In this document: piece by piece, positions 44,215 to 56,629 of the stretch
Layout: the number at the start of each line of letters is the position of its first letter
How positions within the stretch are numbered: position 1 is the stretch's first letter
Assembly (NCBI RefSeq): GCF_029852145.1
Contig: NC_079970.1
Coordinates: forward strand, 10,287,662-10,351,661
Direction: 5' to 3'
Length of the DNA: 64,000 bases
Origin: Microplitis mediator
Lineage: Eukaryota > Arthropoda > Insecta > Hymenoptera > Braconidae
The notes under the pieces: model-generated
Told to the model about the DNA's origin: nothing
The model's input: only the letters and a program-made list of their open reading frames with translations
Database searches by the model: none
Translations under genes and position numbers: made by a program

Positions 44215-44571
44215 GTGGCGTACTCATGCATATTATGACGATAACAACTTTTATAACTTTTTGAATCGTTATATCTCAGAAACGGTGGCTCGTAAGAAAA
44301 AAAGTATTGGTACATTTTTTATAGATAATTCTATGATCTACAATTTTTGTTCGAAGTACTTTTATGATAAAACTTACCGTTTTGCTGAAAATCGCGAAAA
44401 ACTCATTTTTTTTTACCTTTGACCTTGAATAAAATTTTTTCCTTACAGGGGAATGATGGAAAACTTCTAGACATTGTTTATAATTATATTTTGAACAATT
44501 TCACTGAAATTCAGCTTGTTAGGACTTTATGTAACGTCACTCTCATTTTTTGGTCTAAATTGACCGGACTA

Positions 44572-44759
44572 CTTATAATATAAATTATATGAAAGTTGTG
44601 AAGAACTAGAGTGAACCAGTGATGTTCAGTTAAAACGTTGTGATTTGAAATACCTAATATAAGATCAAGTTCATCACTCCAACCTTGCGGTTTCATTCGA
44701 AAGTAGTACATAAGATATCATCCTACCAACCCAGCCGCACCCATTCTACCAACCCTACA
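44572..44759 (+). other. spacer between TIR element and copia reverse transcriptase
   Basis: Possible remainder of the element interrupted by the TIR transposon. No feature recognised. Confidence 0.35.
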
Positions 44760-46310
44760 GGAAGGTCGAGTGAGCTATTTAGTTCGAGCAATGCAAACGA
44801 ACGATGTAGCAAATTGGAAAGAAGCGATTGATAGCAAGTTAAATTCAATGATTAAAAACGAAGTGTGGGAAATTGTCCACGACCGAAACCGATGTACAAC
44901 GGTAAAAAGGCTAACATAATCGATTCACGATGGGTATTTAAGAGAAAAATTGAAAAAGATAACAACATAAAAGTTAAAGCTAGGTTAGTAATCAGGGGGT
45001 TTAAAGATAGAAATATATATGAATTGAAGGAAACATATGCACCAGTGTCCAGATTACCTCTGGTACGATCTGTAATTTCCATAATTAACAAATATGATTT
45101 GAGCGTGTGTCAATTAGACGTCAAGACTGCGTTTCTAAATAGCATTATAAACGAAGATATTTGTATGGAAATTCCTGATGGAGTTCAGATTTCTGAAGAA
45201 GACAGGAAAAATAAAGTCTGCAAAATTAAGCGAGCATTGTACGGTTTAAAAATTAGTCCTAAACTATGGAACGAAAGATTTACCGATGTAGCTTTGAGTG
45301 TTGGTTCGAGTAACAGTAATAGTGAACCATGTTTGATTACTTGGCGAAATGGAGAGAAATTTTTAATTTTATTACTGTATGTAGGCGATATATTAATAAC
45401 AGGTAACAACGAGAATAAATTGAACGACGTGAAAACTAAATTGAAGAGCGAGTTTGAAATGACTGACTTAGGTGAACCGAAAGAATTTTTGGGTATTTTT
45501 AATCAAAGAGACCGAAAAACTCAAACTATAGTTCTTAATCAGGAACGTTACGTGGACAAGATACTTGCCAAGTTCAATATGAGTTATGTCTGTCCTCAAA
45601 AGACCCCTACGATTACTACTCAAGTTGCCAATAGGAATCGGAAACCGAGAGAACAAGAATATGACGACGAGCTGTTACGAGTGACTCAAACGATTGATAA
45701 CATACCAAATCGTGAAGCGGTAGGTAGTCTATTGTATTTGGCAAGTGCTACTCGCCCTGATATCTCGTAAGCTGTGAATGTTTTAAGTAGACATCAGGTA
45801 AACCCTACGGATAACGACTGGACGATGGTTAAACGAGTATTTCGTTATTTAAAAGGTACAAAACATTTGGGTTTGACCTAGCTATCTGATCGAGACGATT
45901 TGCAAGCATATTCAGATGCTAGTTTTGCTGATTGCAAAGGGTCATTAACGACGTGCGGTTTTGTTGTTCAGTTGTATGGGGGTACTATAACTTGGAAAAC
46001 ACATAAACAGAATTACGTTGCTTTATCGACTTGTCAGGCAGAGTATGTGGCAATGAGTGAAGTCTGTCAGTAGTTGGTTGCAATGAATAATTCTTTAAGA
46101 ATTATCTTAAATAAAACAATGGTGGCAATAAGTTGCGTCACATGACAGAAACGAGAGAGAATTACGTTAAAGAGTGTGTTAATCGTAAGTTCGTTAAAAT
46201 TAAATGGATTTCTTCCAAAGACCAAATTGCTGACATATTTACTAAGCCACTTTCATTTGAGACACATGAACGACTGACGAAAAGAATTTTGAATATAACG
46301 AATTGACATT
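44760..46310 (+). pseudogene. pol: copia pol, C-terminal half: reverse transcriptase and RNase H
   Basis: It begins with ANWKEAIDSKLNSM and NEVWEIV, then shifts frame by one before 44890 (SRWVFKRKIE). The main frame 44865-45770 has the copia reverse transcriptase hallmarks RLVIRGFKDR, TYAPVSRL, QLDVKTAFLNS and IKRALYGLK. The catalytic box reads YVGD where the family has YVDD, so the enzyme would be dead even without other damage. After a TAA (45768-45770) the same frame goes on with AVNVLSRHQ, a TAG, then the RNase H motifs SDASFADCK and VALSTCQAEYVAMS, another TAG, and further frame loss. The coding part ends near 46306. Confidence 0.9.
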
Positions 46311-46465
46311 TAACTAATATACTTTATACTATTATTACAAGAGCTTAATCTGAGAAATAGATGTCAACCTGAGAACGACAAATCAAAATCATTGACATAT
46401 GAGGAGTGCAATCTCAAAAACGACTGAAATACATTTAAATAACATTTTAATAGTATAATTTACAT
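46311..46465 (+). other. 3' flank of copia coding region
   Basis: Would contain the polypurine tract and 3' LTR start (a TGAGGAGTG is present near 46400), but no LTR pair is visible. Confidence 0.35.
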
Positions 46466-46469
46466 TTAA

Positions 46470-46577
46470 CCCTTCGTTACTCGCGCTATACGGCGATTCC
46501 CCGCACAACACTACTCAACCTAATAGAGTTAGCGTGAATACGAGTGAGACACTAGAGAAAGCGCGTGTAATCGAAGG
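46470..46577. mobile_element. 108-bp piggyBac-type MITE with TTAA duplication
   Basis: Ends CCCTTCGTTACTCGCGC and, complemented, CCTTCGATTACACGCGC, flanked by TTAA on both sides (46466-46469, 46578-46581). TTAA duplication and CCC-type ends are piggyBac features. It marks the truncation point of the neighbouring gag. Confidence 0.8.
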
Positions 46578-46581
46578 TTAA

Positions 46582-48027
46582 ATCTTGTCCACCGTTCAAA
46601 ATTGGCTGAACACCACGTAACAGCAACACCAGTGAACACTTCAGGCAGAACTGCCAACCGATCCTCATGACGAATGCCAGCACTTCGCATTAATACTGAC
46701 AACCGCCGCAGAAACTCGTCACCTGTCATTGAACCATCTCCCGCGAATGACAGCTTTCAATTACGCGCAATCGTACCATAATCACGATCACGACCATGAG
46801 ATCTTAACCGTAAACGCCGTTCAGCCCTCTAACTGGCATATGAGTCGTTGGATAACCACGATGGACTCCCACTGGAGTCAGAATCATCGCCATGATCAGA
46901 TGGTCTCCCATGGTGTTGTTGATGGGTTACCCCATGGCCCCGATTTGCCTCTGGTGGCCAGTTGACATGCACGTTTGAAGCGGATGTAATGCATGCAGGT
47001 GGTACCATACTCATTTGCGGCCCACACGCATTTACTGTTTGCGTAGTGGCTCTCAAACCGCCCGTTTGCCCCGCTGTTGTATGATGGCACTTAGATATGA
47101 CGGCATGGATGCAGCTACGCAGCTACGGATCGGTGACGACGCCCGGAATGGATCAAGCGGGCGTGATGCGCTCGCTGACGACGTGCCAGCGGTCATATTC
47201 GACAACATTGCCGTGATTCGGGTCTCAAACACCCTTAACACCTCCACGGCATCCCGATGGGTTGCAAATGCATCCATTGGGTTCAACTGTGGCTCCCCTG
47301 GAGCTACAGAGACCGCTGGTGCACTAGTTCTAGAAAAATTTGACTCCCCAGTCGTTGCAGGGACCTGGCCATGAATTCCCATCGATCGCAATCGATCCAT
47401 GATCGCCAGATCGTCACGTTCCCGGCCGACAGCTGATTCCCGTATCAGCTCATCCACCAAAGGGTCCCACAAAGCCTCTTTACCGTCATCACGGTCCATT
47501 AATCGTCTAACTCGATCACGAATAACACTGTCTGACCCCTGGTGATTCAACCACCGACTGCGTAGATACTCTCGAAGAGCTGCAACGTCGACATACTCTG
47601 GGATGGTGTTGGATTCCGACGGTATCTCATCCACTGCTGGGCTCCATTGTACATTTAGAGCACCCAGCGCCCTCTGGTGATACCGATTCAATCGATTTCG
47701 GAGAACCGGTGGTGACCCAAATGTTGATAACCCAAAACTGGCCAACAGCATCTTGAGTTTCGATGGTGGTTGGTCCATCAACCACGTAAGTTCAGATGGT
47801 GGAAGGGTACTATCACCCTCGTGTTCCTCGTTGTCTTCTAACGTCAGAGTGTCATGGGGCCCATGATTGCCTGCACCTCGCAATTCATCGGCCAATGGTG
47901 TGTTGGATGGTGGCTGACTCGCATTCGACTGCCCGCTTGGTGGGTCCTCATTACCTCCCCCACGCATTCGCTGACATTCAGCCAGTAACGCACTCGATGC
48001 GTCCCAAATTTCACGCCACGACTCCAT
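46582..48027 (-). pseudogene. gag: gag of a second gypsy-type element, SAP-like motif and capsid
   Basis: Three overlapping minus-strand pieces follow each other: 48027-47053 (324 codons, ATG start), about 47056-46829, and 46760-46582. The first has a SAP-like helix-turn-helix segment near residues 88-125 (SKLKMLLASFGLSTFGSP). The last has the retrotransposon capsid signature KLSFAGDG, FLRRLSVLMR and AVTWCSANFERWTRF, where it is cut off by the piggyBac-type MITE. Two stops/frame changes separate the pieces. GC content is clearly higher than the surroundings. A primer-binding site lies about 190 nt upstream. Pol is missing. Confidence 0.75.
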
Positions 48028-48212
48028 TTTAAATTTTTAATAAATAAATGTACACGATATATTAATAAAATAACCACGAATTATCACCCGCGAACAAAAT
48101 AAATAAAATATCCAGAAACAAAAACCCGAAATCTCTTGATGCGATCCAAATCTCCGCACCTAAACCTGAAACTTCAAAAAAAATCGAACCGTACGATTTC
48201 AATGGCTCCCTA

Positions 48213-48230
48213 GCCGCACGTTGGGCGCCA
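48213..48230 (-). promoter_or_regulatory. tRNA-Lys-type primer-binding site
   Basis: Minus strand TGGCGCCCAACGTGCGGC. The first 13 bases match the standard tRNA-Lys primer complement and it precedes gag. Confidence 0.75.
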
Positions 48231-49081
48231 TATAACGTTCACTTCTATTTTCCACAACCCACGGCGGAGTGTGGTGTGTGCAAAATAGCCGTATGGCCCA
48301 CCGATGGTAAAAACTGAAAATAAAAATAATAAACAAAACCAAAATGTCCTTTGGAGATGTCTACAATCCCCACTGGACACACAGCTCTTCTCAGGCTGGG
48401 TTAGATAGCCGAATTGGGCGCCAGTTCGTGTACCCTCACGAACAAAATATAATCAACAATAAAATAAAGAAAAGAAAATGAAAATGAAATAATAAAATAC
48501 AGAGAGCAGTTTCAGGTGTTGGAAAAGGATAGCAAGAAAGAGACAGTATGCAATGAATAAACAATAAAATTAAATAAATCCCAGGTTGGTAGCCATTTAA
48601 CAACCCGATATATTTCAAATTATAATATTGTTTCAGCGGGTAGTAACAAACAATAATGTAAATAATAAGAGTTCACTTCACAATAAATTCTTAACCACTG
48701 GTTAAGTAACGCAAACAATAATTATAAAAATGTTCGGCGTGTTATCACTCGCATGTGATACCATTTAAATATGAATAATAATGTGGTCCACTTTAAAATA
48801 TAATTTAACTACAGTTTATAATTATATAATACGCAGAAAATAATAATACTTTAAGCAATTGTAACTATTTACCGCTAATAATAATGATCGCTGATAATAC
48901 TCGTAAATAGTTACAGCAAATAATGAATACTACAAATAGTATTCACGCAAATAATTACCAGTGTTTATGAATAATAATTAAATAATTGTAAAAATAATCA
49001 ACGCAAAATAATAAGAAATGATCACAAATAACAATCACCAGTGTAAATATTTAGCGCAAAATAAGTGATCACTGATAAGAA
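48231..49081 (-). repeat. LTR-like leader of the second gypsy-type element, with a second primer-site copy
   Basis: A second TGGCGCCCAATTCGG (minus strand, ending at 48423) lies 193 bp upstream of the first. Beyond it the sequence is AT-rich with many units of TTTACCGCAAATAATAA, which continue after the nested LTR element from 52170. The long LTR may therefore be 48424-49081 plus 52170 onward. Confidence 0.5.
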
Positions 49082-49338
49082 TGTAGTGGTTGGTATCTTA
49101 AATTAATATCACTTATACACTACAATGATAACACACTTATATTAGAAATAATAACACCACAATTAACAGCAGTAAAAGAAAGCAAGGGCAATATATAGTT
49201 TATTGAGATACAATGTTTGCTGTTTAACTGTCAATATACGACTGACTGACTTTAATCGCGCATCTATAAAACAAGAGAAAAAGGCATTTGTTTTCTAGCT
49301 ATTCAAATATTTAAAAGATCAGTTTCACATTCGTTACA
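49082..49338 (-). repeat. 3' LTR (257 bp) of the noncoding element
   Basis: Copy of the LTR at 51913-52169. Preceded in element sense by the polypurine tract at 49351-49339. Confidence 0.95.
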
Positions 49339-50229
49339 CTACCCCCTTCTCAATAAAATTATCGTCCCGATAAAATTTGTGTTGGAAGAATCGAACTTAA
49401 TTGAAATTAAAACTATTTACAATCTTCGTTCGATTCCGCTATGGTCCCAACACACCCTATCTATCACCCTACAGGGAAAAAAACACCATAGCCCAAAAAC
49501 AACCCTGTAGGCTAACGCAAAGATAATAAAAAAAATAAAAAAATAGTATATAGTTTAATTGAGCTAAGAATTGATAATAATAAAAAAATAAAATATTCTG
49601 CTAAGAAGTTAATCAGTGCACGTGACTCTATTTTCCTATTCAACGAATCAAAATAAATAAAATCAAAAATGTAACCCTCCTCTTGATCGAATGGACCTTC
49701 AATGGGAATGGGATCAGGTATGGGATGGGAACAGGAACTCCTTCCTCTCCTCCTTGAAGGACTAGGAATGGACTCCTTCTCTCCTTCCCCAATGAAATTG
49801 GAAATATTATCTGCACATAATAGAAAAAAACAAAACGAGTATCTCCAACATTTTATTAAATTTCATATTTAAACATCTTTCATCATTACATTCTATTATT
49901 TATCAGTTGTTCATTATAAACTTTTAGTGTGATCAATTTGTTACTTTTTCGATCTTAAATGCTCAATGTTCTACCACTCGGTCCATTCAGCTCATATGCC
50001 GATATGTTATCTCGAGCTAACACATCAATGATTACTGAATAATACACGTTGCAACGAATTTCAATTTTTCTCCCTAAAAGTTCCTCGGAAACTCTCCAGG
50101 GCATCCACCTATCTCTCAGAAAGTCGTGCACTACTTAAGAGAAATGTTGACTATGCCAACTCCGGATGGATCCCAAAGCTCCAGTCAGGATACTGTTGAC
50201 CAATGATAAGTCCTAAGAATTCAAACTTT

Positions 50230-50675
50230 TGATTTGAGCTGAGCTCACTTAAACCAAAAGAAATATCCAGTCTCTCATCAAAGGCCCAAGAATCCCGGGA
50301 ACCCCTTACAACGACTAATCGTTCAGGGTCCTCAGACGGACTTCCCTCAAGCTAATAACCGAACTTAGAACATTCCAGTCCTTATAGAATCCCGGGAATC
50401 CCTCGAACAACGTTACCACCGAGATCGTTCGGAGCCCTCAGCCAGACTTCTTTCAGAATCTCGGGAACTCTTCAACAACGTCTACAGTGTGGTTATTCAG
50501 GGTCCACTGTCAGACTTCTCCTAAGGACTATACCAGTCTTTAGCAGTCGTTCAGACATCTTCAATTCTATCAGTTTGCAAGATATCCTAGACTCACTAAT
50601 TGACTACAGAATCCCGGGAACCCTTTACAACGTCTACACTGAGATCGTTCAGGGTCCCAGCCGGACTTCTCTTTT
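50230..50675. repeat. about 105-bp internal repeats of the noncoding LTR element
   Basis: CCCGGGAACCC, ACAACGTCTACA and GATCGTTCAGGGTCC followed by AGACTTC recur four times with mismatches. Function unknown. Confidence 0.75.
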
Positions 50676-51891
50676 ATTTTTCTTATTGATCACAGTACGG
50701 TGCAAGACGGTTTACATGCACAATTTTATATTTTCCTTTGGGGTTTTTTCTGATTCTATAAACTACGTTATTTAGCCTATTTTCAATTTCATAAGGACCC
50801 TCCCAATCGCATTGAAGTAAATAAATTTTAATTATTTCCGTTAATATCGACTTTTTTTTTTTTTTTTTTAAATTTAACTCATGATAGTAATCTCAACAGT
50901 TTTATAAAACTTTCCTATTCATTTGTATAAAACTATTTTTACTAACTCGATAAGTACTTGAGGTATTACATAGCCCAGATAAAAATTTTCAAAAATGACT
51001 ATCTATACAAAATTTGTTATCTTTTGTTCTTCAACACAAAATCATTAAATATACCCGGTTTATTAATTACGTCAATCGATTACAAAACAAAAGAGCGGTT
51101 AAATGTCACGATATTTCTTGTTAATTTATGTTTAATAAAATGATGTTTATTTTATTTTTAATTTTACCTAACTACTATTATTATTAAATAATGATACATC
51201 ACCAAATTTATCCTTTCCCATTTGTAATTTGTCCACAAGTTCAATTTTAACTTCTTAATCAATTCTACAAAAATTTTTGCCGTCTTTACTTCTTCCTATT
51301 TTTAAAAAAATAAGATTATCCGTCGTTTAATGTTTCGATCACTTTTATTTTATATTTTTATCACACGTAATTACTCATACCCGCACTTTAACACAAATTA
51401 ATAGAAATATTTTCACAACACTAATTCATTAATCCTCAATTTTTTTTTTTTTATGTATAGTATATCACACAAATAAATTCAAATACGCACTTTGACACCG
51501 ATTAAGAAAAATATTTTCACAAAACTTAATTATTCAATCACTGAATTCGTTTAAATTATTACACGCACTTGGAATCTATATTGTGAAATATATTCACAAA
51601 TTTCAATTAATTCATCACCGTATTTATTTATATAACTACGCGAACTTCAACACTATAACTCATATCCACAGAACTTATTTAATTCATCACTAAATTTATT
51701 AAAATTCACACGCGCACTTTAGCACAAATTTAAAAAAAATATGTTTTCACTAAACTCGTTTAATTGATCACTGAATTCACGTCTTTTTTAATATCAAAAA
51801 CACGATCGTTTCAAATCTTTGCCTTTCCCGTCGCGTCGCAATATTTTGACAGCTATTTTTATTTTATATTTGTAAATCCACACGAAGGTTA

Positions 51892-51909
51892 CGCGCACTT
51901 CTGACACCA
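51892..51909 (-). promoter_or_regulatory. primer-binding site of the noncoding LTR element
   Basis: TGGTGTCAGAAGTGCGCG on the minus strand, three bases inside the 5' LTR. It differs from the tRNA-Lys type used by the two gypsy-type elements here. Confidence 0.75.
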
Positions 51910-51912
51910 AAT

Positions 51913-52169
51913 TGTAGTGGTTGGTATCTTAAATTAATATCACTTATACACTACAATGATAACACACTTATATTAGAAATAATAACACCACAATTAACAG
52001 CAGTAAAAGAAAGCAAGGGCAATATATAGTTTATTGAGATACAATGTTTGCTGTTTAACTGTCAATATACGACTGACTGACTTTAATCGCGCATCTATAA
52101 AACAAGAGAAAAAGGCATTTGTTTTCTAGCTATTCAAATATTTAAAAGATCAGTTTCACATTCGATACA
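51913..52169 (-). repeat. 5' LTR (257 bp) of the noncoding element
   Basis: Nearly identical to the LTR at 49082-49338. Confidence 0.95.
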
Positions 52170-54302
52170 ATAATATAAAATATCCAACTCAAAATAATAC
52201 AGAATCACTGATGATAGATAATTGGAAATTATGTAACTGAAAATAATAAATACTGATCTCAAATGATAATTTACATACGGGTAGATATTTACCGCAAAAT
52301 AATAAATAAACCCAATTATTATTATCGCATTAAATCATAAATGTTCCCAGATAATAATTAATTCATTGTAAATATCTACCGCAACTAATATAAGATGTTT
52401 CCAATAATATTCAAAACTCGGATGAATAATAAATCTAAATATTATTAATTATTTACCGTCTAACCAAATGAACAGTCACTAATAATTATTCAATAACAAA
52501 ATAATAAGTATCAACTTCCAAGTTTTGGATAAATGTCCGCTGGGATAACAAGTACGCAGTTATATATACTGAGACAAATTGTTTTTTGTCTTCGCGATTT
52601 TTAACAGCAGCCACCAGAATTCGCGGGTTGAACCCTGGCTTAGGCTGACCTCTAACAAATTTTATTTTATGCTGGACAGAGCAGTGGGCTGGGGTTCTTG
52701 CAAAGCAAAGACCCGCACTTATTCAAACTCGGCAACGTATAAAAAAGGCTTATCAACTTACCTCACGGCTGATAATTTGTATGCTGCTTTCTTACAGCTG
52801 ACTTACTTATTATTTCTAACTTAATTAATAACTATTTTATCATATTGAATAATCCCACCAGTATATTAAAATATGGATAGAATAAGGTGATAAATAGAAT
52901 AAGGAATTTATTAGGACAATGTGCAAATTTATTGCCAATTATAATAAGTTCAACTACTTACAATAACGTTACACGCAGAATACAATATTAATAGTCCTGG
53001 CTGGAACGCAGGATACGCAGTGGTAGCCACGTGGGATAAATCCCTGTTATACACTGATTTTACTGCTTAATTCTAATATTATTACCGCGAATATGTCACC
53101 GGTAACGTATAATACTTTCAATACACTTAAATTTAATTATAATTAATAACTAATAAACAATGAAAGTATTAATTTGCAAGTTAATTGCCGGAAAGAAATA
53201 AGAGATTTACAAGATGTAGAGTAGGTGAATATTGCAAATATTATAATCGATACTAATGATAAAGACGTCTGAACGTTAACGGATCCAGGATCGAAGTGGT
53301 GACCGATAATTTTTGGGCATAGGGCTAACCTCCTGACTGTCCCTACCTCCTCTTGACAGGCATGCGTCGACGTTACAAGTTGTCATGTGACCACGGCACT
53401 ATAACATATGACATTAGACGGCAACGAGACGGATAAAAGCGGGAACCGCAAGGCTGAGGGCGACGAAGACAATTCACATTGTCTCAATATATATATCTAT
53501 ACTGTACTAGTAAGTATTGCTCTCTCTTTCACTCACACGTGAAAGATATGCAAATGGCCACCAACGCGGGACAAATTACACGCCAATGTATAAAGCACAA
53601 AGGGACTTACAGTCATCATCAATATATAAAACTCGTACAGGTTCCATTGGTCTCAATTATTAATTTGGCAATAACCATTGCAACAACTCAAATCAATCCT
53701 GATTGCCAAGTGTCCAATACACTTTATAAATTTTAATAATTTCCAATGGCGTCTCAATAAAATTATAATCAGCAACAGCAATACACCTTGCTCTTATAAA
53801 TGCTTATCCACGTCTGACCACAGCAGCACGTGTTTCACACGCCGGCACTTCGGCCGACGCCATATTATGCTCTATCCTACTCTGACCAATGGAGAAATAT
53901 ACCTGTCGCATGTTAATTTTTACAACACCAACATAACGCATTTATTATTTTCGTGTAATTTGACCCATTCCCAACATTAAATGGCCATCCGCAGATTTCA
54001 GAATCAACTATTAACATGATTTACAGATAAATCTAGCATTGATCCATTCATTAAACCAGTAAATTTATTATAATAAATAAATTTACTGATGCCAACTGTT
54101 GCGTTGACGCGCATGCGTCAACCAACCAAAATAATAATAAACATACAAACAAATACGCAATTATTTATCCCAGCGTCTATAAAATCCATTCACATGTTTA
54201 TAAAAATCAGTAAATTTTACCGATACCGACGCAATTTCCATCTAAGAAATCAAACAAATAACAAAGACACAGTAATTAAAATAAAATAATACATAAAATA
54301 AT

Positions 54303-54348
<46 letters not shown>

Positions 54349-54480
54349 GTTGAGACCTGTGAGCAGCGTGTGCTGCCATCTGTTGCCCCATCCGACATAA
54401 TGCGAAGATGCCGCGATATTTAAATATCGTGACAGACTTCAGTCTCATATTATAATTAACAGTGGTTCCTTAACTTTAGA
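52170..54480. other. AT-rich continuation of the interrupted LTR-like leader and flank
   Basis: TTTACCGCAAATAATAA-type units continue to about 52500. Two inverted copies of a TATATACTGAGACAA...GTCTTCG block occur at 52562 and 53487 (complement), which may be two promoter regions in opposite sense. (AAT)n at 54306-54347. No gene recognised. Confidence 0.4.
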
Positions 54481-54513
54481 TCCATACCTCTAACATATAT
54501 ATATAGATGTATA

Positions 54514-56021
54514 TGGGGCGTTCCACGCCAAATCGACTACTTTTAACCCGAACCCTTTAGATTTGGCTGAAAATATTTTCTCTTTTTCTACCCCATCAAA
54601 GACGTTTCTCATAATTTTTTCAAATTTTTTCTCCCAACCGAAAAAAAGTTATAAATTTTTGAAAAAATTGGCTTTTTTCATTATAAATAGCCATAACTTT
54701 TTAAAAATTCGACTGATTGGGACGTTTTTTTTTCAAAATTTTTGTTTTTAAATGTACTTTTTGAAAAAAAATACAAAAAAATTATTACAACCTATCTTCA
54801 TTCTTTTTTTGTAAGTTTTTAGAAAAATTCAAAAATTTTTCGATGTTTACCATTTTTGATAATTGATTTTTTTTTTATATAAAACTGTAGCATTTTCTGC
54901 AGATCCTCAAATTTTTTCAGTGATGTTTTTTCGATTTATATTTTTTTTTCCAATTGAAAAAAAACTTTTTTATAACTAGCCTTATTTCTCAGAGCACCTG
55001 GCTTAAAATTATTGAGAGTGCTCTGAGAACTTTCAAATTTGGAAAAAAAAATAAAAACAATAAATTTAAATGGTAATCCTCGAAATAATTTGAATTTTAT
55101 TCGAAAAATCAAGTTTAAAAATAGAAGAACCTTCTGAATAATTTTTTGTATTTTTTTCTTAAAACTACGTTTAAAAACGAAGAAAATGAAAAAAAAAGTT
55201 TTCGTTTGGTCCATTTTTAGACAGATGTTGGCAATTCAAAAATAAAATTCTTTTAACCATGAAACAATGAGTGTAGAAGGAATTTTTTTGAATTACCAGC
55301 ACTTATCCAAAAATGGACCAAACGAAAAACGTTTTTTTTTTTATTTTCTTCGTTTTTAAACGTAGTTTTCAGAGAAAAATACAAAAAAATTATTCAGAAG
55401 GTTCTTCTATTTTTAAACTTGATTTTTCGAACGAAATTCAAATTATTTCGAGGATTACCATTTAAATTTATTGTTTTTATTTTTTTTCAAATTTGAAAGT
55501 TTTCTGAACACTCTCAAAAATTTTAAGCATGGTGTTATGAGAAATAAGGCTAGTTATAAAAAAATTTTTTTTTCAATTGGAAAAAAAAATATAAATCGAA
55601 AAAACATCACTGAAAAAATTTGAGGATCTGCAGAAAATGTCAAAGTTTTATATAAAAAAAAAAAATCAAAAATCAAAAATGGTAAACATAAAAAAATTTT
55701 TGATTTTTTCCAAAAATCTACAAAAAAACAATGAAGATAGGTTGCAATAATTTTTTTGTATTTTTTTTTCAAAAAGGACATTTAAAAACACAAATTTAAA
55801 AAAAAAATCGTCCCAATTAGTCGAATTTTGAAAAAGTTATAGCTATTTAAAATGATAAAAGCCATTTTTTTTCAAAAATTTATAACTTTTTTTCGGTTGG
55901 GTGAAAAAATTTGAAAAAATTATGAGAAACGTTTTTGATGGGGTAGAAAAAGAGGAAAAATTTTGAGCCAAATCTAAAGCGGTCGGGTTCAATAGTGGTC
56001 GATTTGGCGTGGAATGCCCCA
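54514..56021. mobile_element. 1.5-kb palindrome with TA duplication
   Basis: Ends TGGGGCGTTCCACGCCAAAT and, complemented, TGGGGCATTCCACGCCAAAT. Arms of about 700 bp pair with scattered mismatches around a centre near 55265. TA flanks both sides, though the surroundings are (TA)-rich so the duplication is less certain. No coding capacity. Confidence 0.85.
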
Positions 56022-56214
56022 TATATATATTGTTTTAATATATCTTTCTATGCTTTAACTATTTTTTTTTTCTTTGATTATCTATTGGTTGATTAATTTT
56101 ATTTAGGAGATGCAATTTTTAATTGCTTTATACACTTTTTTCTCTTTTTTTTCGGATTTGTTTATTGAACTCATTAATAATTTTATTTGTTTGATAAAAT
56201 ATGCAAATATGTGG

Positions 56215-56629
56215 ATACTTCTGTACCTAGTAAGCGACTCTTTGTTGAAAACTTCGAATTCAATTAATGACCGAAAAGCAAGCCTGTGCTCGGTAGAGTA
56301 ATAGCTCTTGAAAAAGTTTTTAACGCTGCAACCATGGGATTCGAGTTTGGGGAGAGGGATTTTTCGGTGAGCTGCATAGTACAAGATGTCCCGAACTTAA
56401 TTTAAGTCAATGCTTATTGTGGGTGTTACCTCTCATCAGAGTGACTATTGTAAGAAATAAGTGGGGAACCTAACAAGGATAAGGGAATGAAAGTCAGAAG
56501 AAAGAAATCGGTTCTGTACCACTTAATTGAACCCGTTCTTGTTTCTATAAAGAGAAAATGGAATATCCATTCCTTAGGAGTGTTCAACATGAGTGACCGT
56601 ACGAAAAAGTTTGCGGAATCGGACATAAC
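56215..56629 (-). repeat. LTR fragment homologous to the solo LTR at 19684
   Basis: In minus sense it begins TGTTATGTCCGATTC directly after the polypurine tract and aligns with the first 430-450 bp of the 1430-bp solo LTR (shared landmarks GTTCAACATGAGTG/CATGTTGAACAC, ACACCCACAAT). It is cut short toward 56100. Confidence 0.82.

Larger units (their letters stand above)
42007..44571. mobile_element. 2.56-kb DNA transposon-like element with 350-bp terminal inverted repeats
   Basis: Outer ends TAGTCCGGTCAATTTAGAC in both orientations. The arms 42007-42360 and 44215-44571 align as inverted copies, including TCGCGATTTTCAGCAAAACG. The interior has a minus-strand CXC-motif gene and about 800 bp of LTR-like sequence. 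CTT on both sides may be a 3-bp duplication, not certain. It lies in the copia gap. Confidence 0.8.
39521..46310 (+). mobile_element. Ty1/copia retrotransposon, interrupted
   Basis: Protease-side and GAG-pre-integrase region (39521-40214), integrase (40546-41270), a gap of about 3.4 kb of inserted sequence (41250-44740), then reverse transcriptase and RNase H (44760-46310). Gag and LTRs are not identified. Multiple stops make it inactive. Confidence 0.85.
49082..52169 (-). mobile_element. 3.1-kb noncoding LTR retrotransposon (LARD/TRIM-like)
   Basis: Two 257-bp LTRs (49082-49338 and 51913-52169; TGTATCG/TGTAACG...CCACTACA in element sense) differ at one base that I can see. A primer-binding site TGGTGTCAGAAGTGCGCG lies inside the right LTR and a polypurine tract GAGAAGGGGGTAG inside the left LTR, which fixes orientation as minus. 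The 2.57-kb interior has no frame longer than 66 codons. Flanks AGAA and ATAA do not give an exact duplication. Mobility would need proteins from another element. Confidence 0.93.

Noticed and set aside
47015..47374. Plus-strand 119-codon frame
   Set aside because: Antisense shadow of the gypsy-type gag, which has the capsid and SAP-like motifs.
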